64,000 nt of DNA from Blakeslea trispora (taxonomy: Eukaryota; Mucoromycota; Mucoromycetes; Mucorales; Choanephoraceae), in assembly GCA_025331445.1 (NCBI GenBank), contig JAIWNE010000031.1, positions 124,001-188,000 on the forward strand, in the 5' to 3' direction. A program made the position numbers and the translations under genes. The notes under the pieces are model-generated. The model searched no databases and was not told the DNA's origin. It saw only the letters and a program-made list of their open reading frames with translations. Shown in pieces: positions 11,159 through 23,245 of this stretch (position 1 is its first letter; each line of letters opens with the position of its first letter).

Positions 11159-13805
11159 ATTTGAATTGAATTGTTTTTTTTTGTAAAAGAATGAAATATG
11201 GATTGTTATCATCATCATGCCAGATCTGCTTTATTTAATGCCCAATCGAATTTCTGTTTCCAGTGACTGTATATAATGATTATGTACACAATATGGATTG
11301 TATCAATATACCTGACGAAAGTATTATTAGCGACACTTTATCTTGTGTCAATTATGAATAAAGATATATACAAAAAGTTTCATCCCTAAATGAGGGGGGG
11401 GGAGGCTCTTGTCATGGCAATTGCACGTATAATGAACTTATATAGCACAAGTAGTAAGTTCAATATACGACAAGTAAAATTTTAAAACGCGACAATCTAA
11501 GGTACAAACAAGATAAAACAGAAAATAAGAATGTGCTACAACCCAAAAATAAAAAAAACTTCTCCTTTGCATCTGTGTGTCCCATTTGAGTGAACCAAAA
11601 CCTTATCATGTTAATTGACAAATTCACCAAACACGTTGAAACTTGCTATTTATTATTTGTTTACTTGTTTTATCAAACCAAGTAACACCCGATGCATTGA
11701 GTGGGAGAAGGTATAAGGTAAAAAAAAAAAAAAACACATATCAAAACCCAATGCAACTATATGTATTGAACGAGAAACCTAAAGTGACAAATGCTCCTCT
11801 AGTAGTTTTCGCTCAAGTATATTGTTGCTTAAAAAAAAAGTATGATAAATAATCTCTTGGTTTGATTATTCTCATGCTAAGAATGAGGGTTTATTTGTCT
11901 CGAAAATGTGGACCCATCATCCAATCAAGAAGGTTCTCTTGTGAGAACCAAGCTCAGATACGCCTTCGAATTCAATAAGGTTATATGATAGTTTCTTACT
12001 CCTCAACTATGCGAGTCTTCTCTTGTACTTCTCTCTGCATTCTTTATTGCCTGAAACCCAATGTATATATATAGAAATAAGCACTACATTCAATACATTT
12101 TAGTTGTTCAAATTGCAAAACTCGTATCATCCAGGTAGCATTCAGATAAAAAGACAGCTAAAAAAAAACATAAAGAGATGAGGACACAAAAGGACCATGT
12201 TACATATGCTTAGCATTGCTTACTTTGATACAAAGCCAAGACTGAGCATTCAAGTAGAATTTTTTTTTTAGCAAAGATGGAAGAGAGTTCAAGAATAGAT
12301 GCTTGTAGGTTTTGATTACATAAAAAAAAAAGATAGCAGCTTGGACAAGCCAGCTAAATATAATTCAATTCGAAAGATCAAGCTTTTATCGAAAATAAAG
12401 CGTAAGCCTGATTCTCTTAGCATAAAGACAAACATAGATGCTCATGTATGTTATTCCTCTTGCCTCTTTCCCAACTAATTAGTATAATGAAAAGCAGGCT
12501 TCTTAGTAAAAAAAAAGTTCTTTCATTTGAAATACTAATCAGCTTAGAAAACATTTACCAATCAAAATTGAAGTCTATGTAGCAGCAGCATCTTCTCATC
12601 TTGAGCTACACAGTTGATCAATTTAATTCAGGCTATGGTATTTGCGTTCAACATCAAAGGTAGTACTTGATAGAGGGCTTTTTATTTGCTACAATTACGT
12701 ATTTGTTTCACGTACCATTTTTAGATTTTAATATTGAAGATGTCTATCACTTTGGGGCTACCTGCTATCCACCTCCTTCCGCTCTCTCCTCTTCTCCTTG
12801 AAACGTGAAAGGAAAAGGGCTTTATGATTTAGGCTCTTTATTGGAGCACGTGCAAACAAGAAAAGTACCTTAATTACATGGATGTACCTTTTTTTCTTAA
12901 CAAAACTGTACTAGTAGAAAAGAGTACTCACTTGTAAGTTTTTTCTTTTGATCATCTATAGCAATATGTAAACAGTTTAAAGATAAAAAGAATAACTAGC
13001 GGGTTCCAAATGAGTATCAATATTTGACTTTATGAAGAAAAGAAAGGCTATAAATACAGCAAATACAAGAGTCATTGTAGCATAACTGAAATTACAGTAC
13101 CCTTAATTGATATGCAAGTACGATGGTCCAGATCGTCCATTGTAAGAAATAGGGTCTCTTTCTCTTGCTTTTCATTCTTCAACAGTCCAAAGCCATCTGC
13201 GTATTAATTTATGGCCTGTATCGTTTATTAAAAAAGAGACACACACACACGCCAGTTAGAGTCTTATATTTTTCCCTTAAAGGTATGACAGTATTCAAGC
13301 GCGACTTGGTGGCATCGTTTTACACCAAGTGATATTAGCCCCAGACTAATAGCGATTGGATAAAGCTGTTTAATGAGCAATTAAAGATAAATGACAAGCG
13401 AGGCCGACGTAAGAAGAACGAATATGTTTAGGTTTTGACTGATTTCCATTTGCTAAAAAGTCAGTTTGTTTTTTAGTTCAAAACAAGACATGATCATAAA
13501 GAATGGCTTGGCTCAATCATTAGGAATAGCTGGAGGGAACCACTTTTTTTTCTTTGTTTTCCTCCCTTCCAAGTGTTGAGACCTTGTTTCCAGATTTTTT
13601 TCGGTCAAATAGATGTGCTTGGAAATTGGTTTTATGATATGAATTTCAGCAACTTATCAAATAACATGTTATAAATAGAATTTGGCTTGAGACATACTTT
13701 TCTGGTATAGGATTTTGTGCAATTGGCTATTTAAGACGTCAATAGATGTATCAAGGTAAATTGTTCAACCGGATAGTAACAAAAAAGAAAGTCGCGAGTC
13801 AACTT

Positions 13806-13809
<4 letters not shown>

Positions 13810-13865
<56 letters not shown>
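13810..13865. repeat. (AG)n microsatellite, about 28 units
   Basis: An uninterrupted alternating A-G tract of about 56 bp. It accounts for the Arg-Glu repeat frame that otherwise appears across 13746-14069. Confidence 0.95.
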
Positions 13866-13868
<3 letters not shown>

Positions 13869-14025
13869 CGACTACTTTTGAAGGGTGACTGTAGACTTTC
13901 AATCAACAGAGCAATTGCTTTGAGCACCCCTTTGTTTGACAACAAGAGGACCCAGTCTGTTTATTTGTCTTTCACCATCCCTTTTTCCTTTTACTCGATT
14001 AAGCTTATCATAAATAACACAAAAA

Positions 14026-14049
14026 AGAGAGAGAGAGAGAGAGAGAGAG
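14026..14049. repeat. (AG)n microsatellite, about 12 units
   Basis: A second, shorter A-G tract of about 24 bp, roughly 160 bp after the first and in the same orientation. Confidence 0.9.
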
Positions 14050-14445
14050 TCAACTCAATGACGCTTTAGTCAAGGAGAGGGGTCGAGACCGTATTGTTCT
14101 GTACTGTCATCATAGCTCCTTTAATAGCTTCAAAATTATATCACTTTTAGAAAATGACTTAATAAAAAGTCTACTCTGTTCATCTTATAAATCCCGATGA
14201 GCGAATCAAATCATCAAATCAAAGAGAAAGCAAGTTAAAAAAAAAATTTTTTTTTATAAGGGTATCGTATGTACAACACGAATAAAATAAGAGTGGTGGT
14301 GTTTTTATTATGATTTTTTATATTTAACAAAAAAGAAGGGGGGGGGGAGGAAAACGTGATAAGGAAAAAGTATATTATATGGCGAGAATGATAGAAAAAA
14401 AAAAAGGGAGCATATACACATAAATAAACATAAATTTTTTTTTTT

Positions 14446-15069
14446 TTACTTCTTTTTAGTGGTATTAGTTGAAGAAGAATCTGATCTTTTACGCTTCCAT
14501 TCAAGTACGACATGATGATGTTGATTTACAGGCTCACAGCAATCATCTTGTCCTACAACAATCTGAAATCGTCCTTTCTGAATCACACCAGGAACGGTGA
14601 GGTTGTTCTTCATGACAGTGTCTCTTGAACATAAGCGAGATATAAATAGGGTATCATTGGTTGTGTTTGAGTTGTTGGATTGCCAAAAGTCAGAATCCCA
14701 GATATGGTGATAACTTTTCGAAGAGGTGGCTGTACGGGTGGATATGGAAGTCATTTGTGAGAGCATCAAATCACTTTTACAGGTATTAAGGTCACATTCT
14801 TGATCAGAGAGAGATGATGTGGACGAGAAAGACGATTTGATTTTAATACCCGCCATTTGCGCAAACTCCTTGGCAGTGAGGTCCTCACATTTTATATGTT
14901 GTTTTTGTTGTTGTTCTTGACATAGTACTTTCTCTGTTGCTGCAGCTAATGTAGTAGGTGACTTGTTGAACTTTTTTTTTCTGGAAAACAATCTCTTCCA
15001 CTTGCTATTAGAAGAAGGTGCAGGGTCGAATGAGGTGGGTGGGTTGTGATAGATTGCAACCAAAGTCAT
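14446..15069 (-). CDS. uncharacterised protein
   Basis: Single-exon frame of about 207 codons starting at the ATG at 15069; the frame is open slightly further upstream but has no earlier ATG. I do not recognise it. The N-terminal part is basic (NSKWKRLFSRKKKFNK) and followed by a Gln-rich stretch. Then come a short conserved-looking motif LTAKEFAQMAGIKIK, a Ser/Thr-rich linker, and a C-terminal block RDTVMKNNLTVPGVIQKGRF, before a basic tail (KRKRSDSSSTN). No membrane segment or signal peptide is visible. The even composition and structured motifs make it a likely real gene, probably restricted to early-diverging fungi (inference). Its isolation inside a repeat-rich region leaves its role open. 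Confidence 0.6.
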   Translation of the reverse strand: MTLVAIYHNPPTSFDPAPSSNSKWKRLFSRKKKFNKSPTTLAAATEKVLCQEQQQKQHIKCEDLTAKEFAQMAGIKIKSSFSSTSSLSDQECDLNTCKSDLMLSQMTSISTRTATSSKSYHHIWDSDFWQSNNSNTTNDTLFISRLCSRDTVMKNNLTVPGVIQKGRFQIVVGQDDCCEPVNQHHHVVLEWKRKRSDSSSTNTTKKK

Positions 15070-17875
15070 GAAAGATAAAGTCAAGATTCATAAATTACGT
15101 AAACGTCACAAATAATTTAATTGTTTAAAAGAATAAGATAAAAAGTAAATGAAAAAAAGAAAAAAAAAAAAGGTTTTTTTATTTTTATAAAAAAAAAAAA
15201 AAATAAAGCATTATATATATACATTTATTTACCACCATCCAAGCGGTTGTCCAATTGCCTATTATAATGAAATATAAAACGAGATTTAAAAAAACTCCCA
15301 AAGGCAAAATCGCCTCATTCTACCAGTACATATAGAATAATTTTTTTTTTACTTCTGCCCTTTTTAAGCCTTGTGCTTCATCAAAAAAATTACCTCAGAA
15401 AATGTGACCCGATCTTACCAGGAATGGATGCTATGGTAACACATGTAATACGCTTACCATTATTGACACTTTCACCTGACTTGCTGTTACAATCTGTTAT
15501 GTCTTTATTGTGCTCATCATGAATTTATAAATAAATGAATGGCTCAGAGGATCCTAGAAAATCAACTGATGACCCTTTTAGTGTGTACATTTATGTAAAT
15601 TGCATTATTTCTTTTTTGCAAGAAAAAAAAATGAAATTAATTTAAAGTGTAAAAAAAAAATGAATTTTTAAATTGGGATGAGGGCCACTTGAATGAGATG
15701 TTTCTAGTAGTCTCATTTCTGAGGAGTGTCTGCCACAAGCAAAATTCTAAGGCAGTTATTGTTGATTTGCATTGATACATGACTCTAAAGGAGAAGGGTA
15801 AGGCATTCAGTTTCCTTTACAAACACACATGTCATTTTTGGAAAATTAATATTTTTCTTTTTTGAAACAATGATTTGTACCTTGAAAATATGACTTTTTT
15901 TTTTCGAAAACAGCTTTGCTCATTGTCCTTTTTCCAATACAAGAAATAGTTTGTATTGTACCGGCTTAGAGATACAAAAGGTTATCCTTTGTTTAATCTT
16001 TTATTCTTTTTTGATTTGAATCATCTAAATAGAGAACTGCTGGCAGCTTAAAAAGAAAAGGTTTGTTGTTAGTTCTGAGCAGCAATTTTTTTTTTTTTGA
16101 AGGCAGATTAGAAAAGTTTGAATCATTGCTTTCTATTGAACTACCGCCTGAGATAATTGAGCAAGAAGCCTAAATCAGAAAAAATTAATAAAAAAAAAAG
16201 GAGGGTATCTGTTGTCAGAGAATGCGAGTACACGAAAATATAAAGCATTTAGGTGAATTGTTTCTTATTTTCAATTTTGGCATTTCTCTCTTTAAATTCA
16301 AAGCAGGAATCAAATGTAATCATTATGACCCCCTTTTTTTTTTTAAATTCGTGTTCAATCTGATTTACAAAAAGTCAACATTTAGTCACCTTACCTTCAG
16401 TTTGCAGAAAACATCTGTGTGTTTACAAAAAAAAAAAAAAGTTAAATTTGCGGGATTCCTGAGAATGAATTCACTAGTTTTTCTTTTTTTTCTTTGTTGT
16501 ATGAATGAAAACACGGCTAACGTATAAACACCATTTATGTGATGATGCTTATTTACAGCAAGCCCTAAATAGTATTCTTCCATTGCGTACATGGGAAGCA
16601 TTGATGTTATTATCCTCCTTGGTCTTTTTTTTTTGTATCTCTCCTATCTCATAGGATACTTGAAGCCTCTTTAATGTCTATATTTACTGTAACAAATGAT
16701 ACGGTACGCTTAACAGCCGTGCTACTGACAGCTTTCATTTTGTGGGACGATATTTCTGTCATGGCTTCCTATTTGACTTTATGCCAATACTAAAAATTCA
16801 AAGTAATCATAAGAGATGTAATCTCAATGAGGATGATACTGGTGTTAAGTTTTATGACACCTTTTTTTTTTCCTTGTTTAATCACATTTCTATTTCTATT
16901 GATTTTCAAAACAAAAAGTAGCCCTCTCAAGGAGATTCGGCAATGATCTTGGCAGTCAATGTAAACAAGACGAGCATAATAATTCGTTCAAGAGGCAGAG
17001 GACACAAAAGCGCATAGTTTTGTGTATTCCTTTCTTCTCCTTTTTTTTTTTTGCTGTACCTGAGTTCAACTCAATTGAAACCTGATAAAAAAAAATAGGC
17101 TAGGTCAAACAAACTGAAGCTGACTTGAGCTCATCCTCAGATGCCCTTCTTCAAACAAACCAGTGAATATATTCAGGAATCCCGCAAGCTTTCTATATAC
17201 AGCATATTATCAGGAAAGCAGACAAAATCAACTGTTATTTAATCAACTTATTCTGCTTCTTTACCCTATTTACATAAAGAAAAAAAAAAGGAACAGTTCT
17301 ACGTTTCTTTTTGGAAAGGCAAACAAACACAATCTATGGAATGCTAATGCTTTATTTGCTTATCGTATGCCATGTTTACAGGTGCTTAATATCTGGTCGA
17401 CAGTATTGGTTGATAACTTGCCAGCTATTGTATACCATAATACTCTGCTTGACAAGAAAGCTGTGTATTTATCTCTATTGAAATCGGATATCGCCGCAAA
17501 TATGTAGCAAGATGCGTATCTCAATATGCCTAATGACGCAACTTTTATTCAAATACCATATGGAAAACAAGGTTCACAATACATCAAACGATAATGATCA
17601 TGCGCTTATTGAAAACAAACTTAAAACCTTCACTTAAAGAAACGTCTGGATAGCACTTTTGCAGAGAGCCTCCGCCTCTTTCTGTCGGAACTAAACTTGC
17701 TCCTCATAGCACAACCAAACAGAAGAAGCATTTGCGCACTTTAGAAAAAAAAATGGCATACTTGTGAACCCATTTCTTTCTTTTTCTACTTTTTTTTTTT
17801 TAATGAAAAAATGGAGAGCATTATTTTTGAAGGCGGTTTCCGAAAAAAGAACATGACATTCAGGGCAACAAAGTC
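15070..17875. other. 2.8-kb A+T-rich region without a supported gene
   Basis: Dominated by A/T runs. The longest frame (17163-17507, +, 114 codons) is Asn/Leu-rich, interrupted by a poly-A-encoded Lys run, and resembles nothing I know; I do not support it as a gene. The first 100 bp are presumably the promoter of the minus-strand gene that starts at 15069. Confidence 0.45.
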
Positions 17876-18203
17876 ATGGAATTTGAAATGGAGGTCACTG
17901 ATGAGTTGTACTCAGTGGAAAGTGTAACAAGCTACGACAGCTATACAGATCTGATGCTTTCCGAAAAAGGAGTGGGCGAAATAATCAAGGCACCGGCAGA
18001 GGTGATGAAAGCTACTGAAAGAAAGGATATGCACAGAAGCTATAAGGATACTGGGAAGGAGAAGCCCCCCTTTTTTTTTCTCGTCAAAGAAAAAGCAAAT
18101 GAGTGGTCGTCCTGCTATCAGATTTAACATTAATGTTAGAACAGCACAAAACTGGATCAGGAAAAACAGAGTAGCCATTGAACAAAGAGACATTGACTTC
18201 TAG
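17876..18203 (+). pseudogene. remnant of a DDE_3-type transposase N-terminus
   Basis: The frame from 17876 (MEFEMEVTDELYSVESVTSY...) runs to 18127. In a second frame from about 18099 the peptide GRPAIRFNINVRTAQNWIRK follows, a helix-turn-helix of the type found at the start of IS630/DDE_3 transposases in moulds of this group. A C run and poly-T tract (18065-18079) sits where the frame changes, and a stop follows at 18201. No catalytic core is found downstream, so this is a truncated, broken copy. The family is inferred from the helix-turn-helix only. Confidence 0.5.
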
Positions 18204-19457
18204 GATTGCAGGTGCTTGCAACAGAAGTCTCTGCAGCAACCTTGAAGGGCTTTTGCAGCTATATTTGAAGATCGTCTTAATCGTAGACCTTTATAATAAA
18301 ATGTACGCATGTTATGCATAAATGTGGTTACTTTTTCTTTCCAAACTTATGCGCCAAATTCGACTGTTGATGAAGCAAAGTCTAAAAAAAAAAAAGTAGT
18401 ACACCTGCTTTAGTATCATATAATCTACAAGAAATGTTTTGACTAAAGTAGCCTAATCGAATAACTCACAAGCTATTACAGGAATTAATTCATGTATCAT
18501 GCAATGTCTATTTGAAGGTATAAAGGAAAAAGGGATCAATAGTATTTTTTTGTTATTATTGCATAGCATAAATCTCATTATAAAAGGAAAATAAAGAGTG
18601 ACTCTTTGAAGCCTGTACCACATAGACTGACGGAGCGGAGCTAAAGGAGATTGTTGTGTAATTTTGAAAAAGTACGCCAATTTTTTTTTTCTATAGTGCG
18701 CCATGCTTGTTTTCGCGTCCTTTCTATGTGATTAAGATTTGTTAAAACCAGTCTTCATTCCTCTTATTAATTGATTTCATCAGAGATATACTTTTATAAA
18801 TAACTCTAAAGATGTTTACAAAGTTTAGACATGGTTTCCTTATTTTACTGAACTGGTTGAAACTCTGTTGTCTGAACGTGTCAAGTACGGACAAAAGTCA
18901 ATGACCATCCAGGAGTCTTTTGATTGGTAGAGGGAATCGGAAGGAGTTTCATCGTGATTGGTTACAGAAGCGGGGGTTTGTACACAACTTGTGTTACCTT
19001 TTTAAAGGGGCCTTGTGAAGTTCATCTCAGACACGCACAGATATTATACTTGGTAAAGAAAGAAAACAACCTTCTAAAATAAAGACGTAATTTAAACATA
19101 AGCATGTATTGGTTTTTTTTCAAACTGCATTTGCGCGTTCATCTTTTTTTTTTGGGTATTGTGTTGTAATTTCTGTATACTCTATTTTTAATTTTCGCGT
19201 GTCGGGATTTTCATTTCGCGCATAGAGGAGAGAATCATTTACGCGCATAACAAAAAGAATAGTTTGCGTACCTTTTTCAAGATAAAACTTGTGTACCCGG
19301 AGTTTGCTGAATAGGAATAGCAAAGGGGTATCACTATACTTTTGGCAAAAGCAGTTTGCAATTTTTTTCTTTTGGTGATAACAACCAAAGTAGCGCTCAT
19401 ATTCCTGCAGTTTCTAGCTTTCTATACAGACTACGTTATATTCTTGAGTTCTAAACA
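18204..19457. other. gene-free A+T-rich spacer
   Basis: No frame with recognisable content. A/T runs at 18385-18396 and 18681-18690; a short G+C-richer island lies at about 18890-19010. Nothing else seen. Confidence 0.45.
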
Positions 19458-19865
19458 TTAGACAGAACATCGTCTCAAGGGGACATTGATAAAGCAATAA
19501 TTGCTCTCGTTACTGTTGAGTCTGACAGTATTGATGAAGACAGGCTCTTCAACAACAACAATGGTCTTGAAAAAGAAAGTCTCTAATTGATCGAGTGCAT
19601 CTTCAGTACTTGGTATACCATCGTCATTATTATACAGATCAATACAATCATGCTCATCAAAAGGGTTGATTGTGTTGTTTTGTGCTGCTATCGCATTGTT
19701 CTCGTTGACACCTCGAGATTCTTTACGCAACAAGACGCTTTCCTAAACCAATGCAACTTTTGTGTTTCTGACAGAGAGCTGCAAAAAAAAAAGTATAGAA
19801 TTATTACTGTTATAATTGCAAAAGACGATCAACATCATCGGGAATTTCTTCATCCTTATTGAGGA
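19458..19865 (-). pseudogene. decayed coding remnant of unknown family
   Basis: Minus-strand frames read like old coding sequence: a piece near 19865-19810 (NKDEEIPDDVDRLLQL) and a longer piece at 19733-19458 rich in Asn/Asp (NPFDEHDCIDLYNNDDGIPS, then EDALDQLETFF). Stops separate the pieces and no start or family signature is found. It may belong to the same repeat class as the other remnants in this region, but I cannot identify it. Confidence 0.3.
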
Positions 19866-20564
19866 AGTTCCTTTTGAGATCGTTGATGTTCTCTTAATTT
19901 TCATAGTCACAACTCTATTGCTAATAAAAGCGAGATTTGCAACTGCATCCTAGATCAAATCTCTTTTGTCTCGAACTCTTCTTCGTTTTCATTCAATCTC
20001 TTAATCATACCAGACAGCTTTCTTTTCTGACTGTCCTCAGCAATTGAAGAAAAGTAACATTTTCCCTTTTTTTTTTGTTAATTGCAAAATAGATCCTGCC
20101 AAAGAGTGCTTCGGAAGTATCAGAAGCACGACTATCGCTTTTTTTTTCATAGAAATGAACGAGTCGCTTGCCTTTTCTAAAATGCTTCTTCTTGTCATAA
20201 CGAGGTACAAATCATTTTGTCATAGTAACCTACAAGCAAGTTCAAGCTGCACTTTGCTAACAGTAGAATATGTCTTGAGAACACCGACAATCTAAGTTTT
20301 ACATCCATAATACAATATAGTAAACTATGGTATACTTCAGCCGAGCTTGATGATCTTTTGAGGTGGCATACGAGGGATGCTTTCATTAGTAATTGATATT
20401 TGAATGTCATGATGCTAGCAGCAAGCCTCGTTCACCACCTTAGATACCTACGGTAGTTAAGGGACTTGCTGTGAATTAGCCCATGCGCTTCCAAATGAAT
20501 TTGACAGTAACACTGCACATTTTGTGCTTCACTGCTTCTTTGCAGTACAAATATGTCTGCTTTT
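19866..20564. other. spacer before the DDE_3 transposase gene
   Basis: A+T-rich sequence of about 700 bp with only short frames. The last 20 bp before the transposase stop contain the candidate terminal inverted repeat of that element. Confidence 0.4.
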
Positions 20565-21915
20565 TTACTTTTTCAAAGCATGGAGAGGTCTCATATCTTT
20601 ATTTTTAAAAAAAGAACAGCTTTCATTTGCACAATAAAAGCTGTAAAGGCATCTCTTGTAGCTAGTAGGACAGCCCTTGGTTACTTTTTTTGAGCCTCCT
20701 GTCAGTGCCCAGCCGATGTCAAGATTACACTTGCCAAAAGTATCTTTGAACGTTATCAGCGCTGACGATTCTCTAATCCTTTGGAGGAGCTCTTCATGAT
20801 GTCGTAGTTGGTGTCGCTTGACATTCTGCTTGAGTTTGGAGAAGAGCTCCTCAATTGGATTTAGGAAGGGAGACCAGGGAGAGACTTTTTGGGGACGGTA
20901 CCCTGCGGCGACAAGCTTGTTCATTGCGCTGGTACCATGGATAGGCGCATTGTCGAATATCACATGGTACCCTTGGAGACCCCTTTGGTTCAAATGGCGA
21001 ATGAGGCAGTCAACAAAGTCATTGAACTGCTCTTGTTTGGTTGTGCCTCGGTTGCAGTGAACGGCGGAGATCTCCAGACCAGCATGGCTCATTGCCGCAA
21101 AAACAGTCAAATTTCGACCTTTTGACGAAGGGACTACCTTGATTCTGGCAGGGAGACCGCGTCTTTGTCGAGCCTGGGTTCTGTTGATGTGCAGGTTGAA
21201 CCCAGTTTCATCAACAAAGACGCAGTTTTGGAGGTAGAACAATTGCTGCTCTTCGTTGATTCTTGTGCAATATTCTCGTCTTTTTGTCCTGATCTCCTGA
21301 GAATCTCTTCTGATTAGGGGTGACGAATGACCTGATTTACTGTATTAAGGTTTGTTAGTTTAGAGTAGCCAGCAATTAGCTGCCTTTCTATCAACAGAGG
21401 ATTCTTATTAAACGTTATTTACTTACTTTGATGGTCTTTTGATGAAGTCAATTTTGATCCTGCCGCCTCTACAGCATGACATCCAAGCCTCTTCACTTTT
21501 TTTGGAGGTATGAGATGATTTAGCTAACCACTGCTTGACTTTATAGTGCTGACATATTTTATGTATTCTTCTGATATTCAATGGCTTCATTCGGTGAAGC
21601 TGCGATATGTAAGCTGCTGGTAATTGCTTCTTACGGCCTTTATCGGCTTCGTTTTCCATTGCAATAGTAGCTTGATTTCGACGCATTTGGCGAATATATG
21701 CCTATAGAGTAGTAGTTAACAAGTTGTGTTCTTGAGAAGGCAATCTTAAGACTTACTTTGCAATCATCGCAGGCCTTGTAGCTTGAATTAAGAATTGTCT
21801 TGCATACTTGATTTTCAACGGATATAACCATACTGCTTGAAACTTGAGTTGAGAACAAAAAAAAAAAAGAAAGATAAAGGAGTAAAAAGTTGCAGATTTA
21901 TGTTTTATATCGTTT
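20546..21915 (-). mobile_element. candidate DDE_3 (IS630/Tc1-superfamily) DNA transposon
   Basis: A transposase gene (20565-21858) is bracketed by short sequences that look like imperfect terminal inverted repeats. On the left at about 20549-20575 the + strand reads ATATGTCTGCTTTTTTACT. On the right at about 21880-21910 the reverse complement reads ACATAAATCTGCAACTTTTT. They share TCTGC plus a T-run and ACT. The repeat is weak and A/T-biased, so the element borders are tentative. Confidence 0.45.
20565..21858 (-). CDS. DDE_3 superfamily transposase, apparently intact
   Basis: Cut-and-paste transposase, 383 aa, in three exons on the minus strand: 21858-21757, 21701-21427, 21339-20565 (384 codons; two GT-AG introns of 55 and 87 nt). 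The catalytic core is in exon 3: first Asp in NCVFVDETGFNLHINRTQA, second Asp in YHVIFDNAPIHGTSAMNK, and the Glu in SPFLNPIEELFSKLKQ, with the spacing expected of IS630/Tc1-type DDE enzymes (pfam DDE_3 style). The N-terminal part has basic, helical segments (QMRRNQATIAMENEADKGRK) that likely bind DNA. The frame shows no premature stop once the introns are spliced, unlike all other mobile remnants here. Start: ATG 21858; a second in-frame ATG lies at 21831. It is presumably a recent or still active copy. Confidence 0.8.
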
Positions 21916-22057
21916 TCTGTCTCCCATAACCTATTTAGGTTATATTACAACTGGAGTGAATATGCCTCCGCAGCTTGTTGCAATACGATAGTACTTTTGC
22001 AAATAATATATACCAATCCTTTCTCTTACATACTAAGGATGGGTTTTTTCTGCCTTT
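21859..22057. other. 5' flank of transposase gene
   Basis: A+T-rich; contains the candidate right terminal repeat (about 21880-21910). No gene. Confidence 0.4.
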
Positions 22058-23245
22058 TTGTCAGTTGAATTATATCTTCATTTATTGTCAAATAAAGAAC
22101 TAAGGTGTACATTGACACAAAACAAAGATGAGCTTGATTCGTACAAAAAAAAACAACATTCAATATATCAGGCAATGAAGGTATTGATGAGTAGAACTAG
22201 GAAGCTGAAACATTTTTGTACTTTAGACTTTTTAAGTTTGAGAATGTGTTGTACAGTTTTTAGTATGGCTGCGAAAAATGGCATGGCCGTAGTAAAGCTC
22301 TGAACCTAATGAAGAAACCTTTCTGCTTTCCCAAAAGTATTTTTAAAGCGCAACAACAATTGCTTTAGCACATTAGGTTTTAAAGGCGGATCATACAATA
22401 ACAGGGTCGTCTTGATTGTTATACTTTCACATCTAAACAAGATAGCGAAATAGGAGAGGCTACATTCAACCACAGCTGAAGAAACCGACTCTTTTGCTGA
22501 GTTTGTAGTTGGAGAAACGCCACAGGAAGCCATGGAGAAGCAGTTAAATAAAGATAATACGACCAACCTCCATTTGGCAGATGACCTTATAAGATAGTAC
22601 GGCCTCAAGGATCTCGGAATTCTCCTTTTAGAGACTTATTCTTTCTCTGATTGTAAAAACAAATTCATAGAGTCTTTCGACCACCACAAAGGTCTCTTGG
22701 GTACTTCGTCAATGCTGAAGACAGCAGCTGGTGAGTTTTTCTAAGCAATATTTGAGACATTCGCAAGATATTGTTCCAACACGACGCATATAGATGATGA
22801 GCTTAATACATTGATATATAGGGCTCAATATTATTAATCATGCATTTTCAAACAAGAAAAAATTGTATTTGTGGAGCCTACAATATGTGCACGAAGGATC
22901 TGTGTACAAGTTATAGCTGGAGGTGAGCCTTGGCATGCATACAAGATTTGAAGATACGGTTGAATATTTGTCAGAAACAATCGATCTCAGCTGGTAAATG
23001 AAGTCAAATGGAAGGTTCTGTTTGATGAGACAACTATTGTAACTATTTCTATATGCTGATTTTTAACAAGTAAAACGTCAAAATGTTATACGAGCTTGAG
23101 AATAGGCACAAGAGCGTACTGAAACAATGCAACTTCAACCCCAGCCCTGTAGATAACTTGATCAGCCCCACTATCATGAAATTAGCAGAAGTGGAAGACA
23201 AAGCCGATGTGTCTGAACTTTGGCCTTTCTTTGTCTGAACAAAAA
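22058..23245 (+). pseudogene. decayed coding sequence of unknown family
   Basis: Successive plus-strand pieces look like one eroded gene: LYLHLLSNKELRCTLTQNKD with CCTVFSMAAKNGMAVVKL (22058-22303), then around 22470-22730 TTAEETDSFAEFVVGETPQE, NTTNLHLADDLIR and YGLKDLGILLLETYSFSDC. A third frame continues to about 23240 (KLAEVEDKADVSELWPFF). Many stops and frame changes intervene. I cannot name the family. It may be accessory coding sequence of a mobile element, since it lies next to the transposase gene, or a multicopy gene fragment. Confidence 0.35.

Larger units (their letters stand above)
11159..14445. other. 3.3-kb gene-free A+T-rich region with simple repeats
   Basis: No convincing coding region on either strand; reading frames are short and without recognisable motifs. 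It is rich in poly-A/poly-T and contains two GA-dinucleotide arrays (listed separately), a G run at 11394-11403 and an (AC)-type short repeat near 13240. It may contain old repeat DNA of the neighbouring Tc1-like element; I see no terminal repeats. Confidence 0.5.

Noticed and set aside
13746..14069. 107-codon frame with Arg-Glu repeats
   Set aside because: Produced by the AG microsatellites; no non-repetitive content that resembles a protein.
17163..17507. 114-codon plus-strand frame
   Set aside because: Low-complexity, contains a poly-A-encoded Lys run, no recognisable motif and no supporting context.
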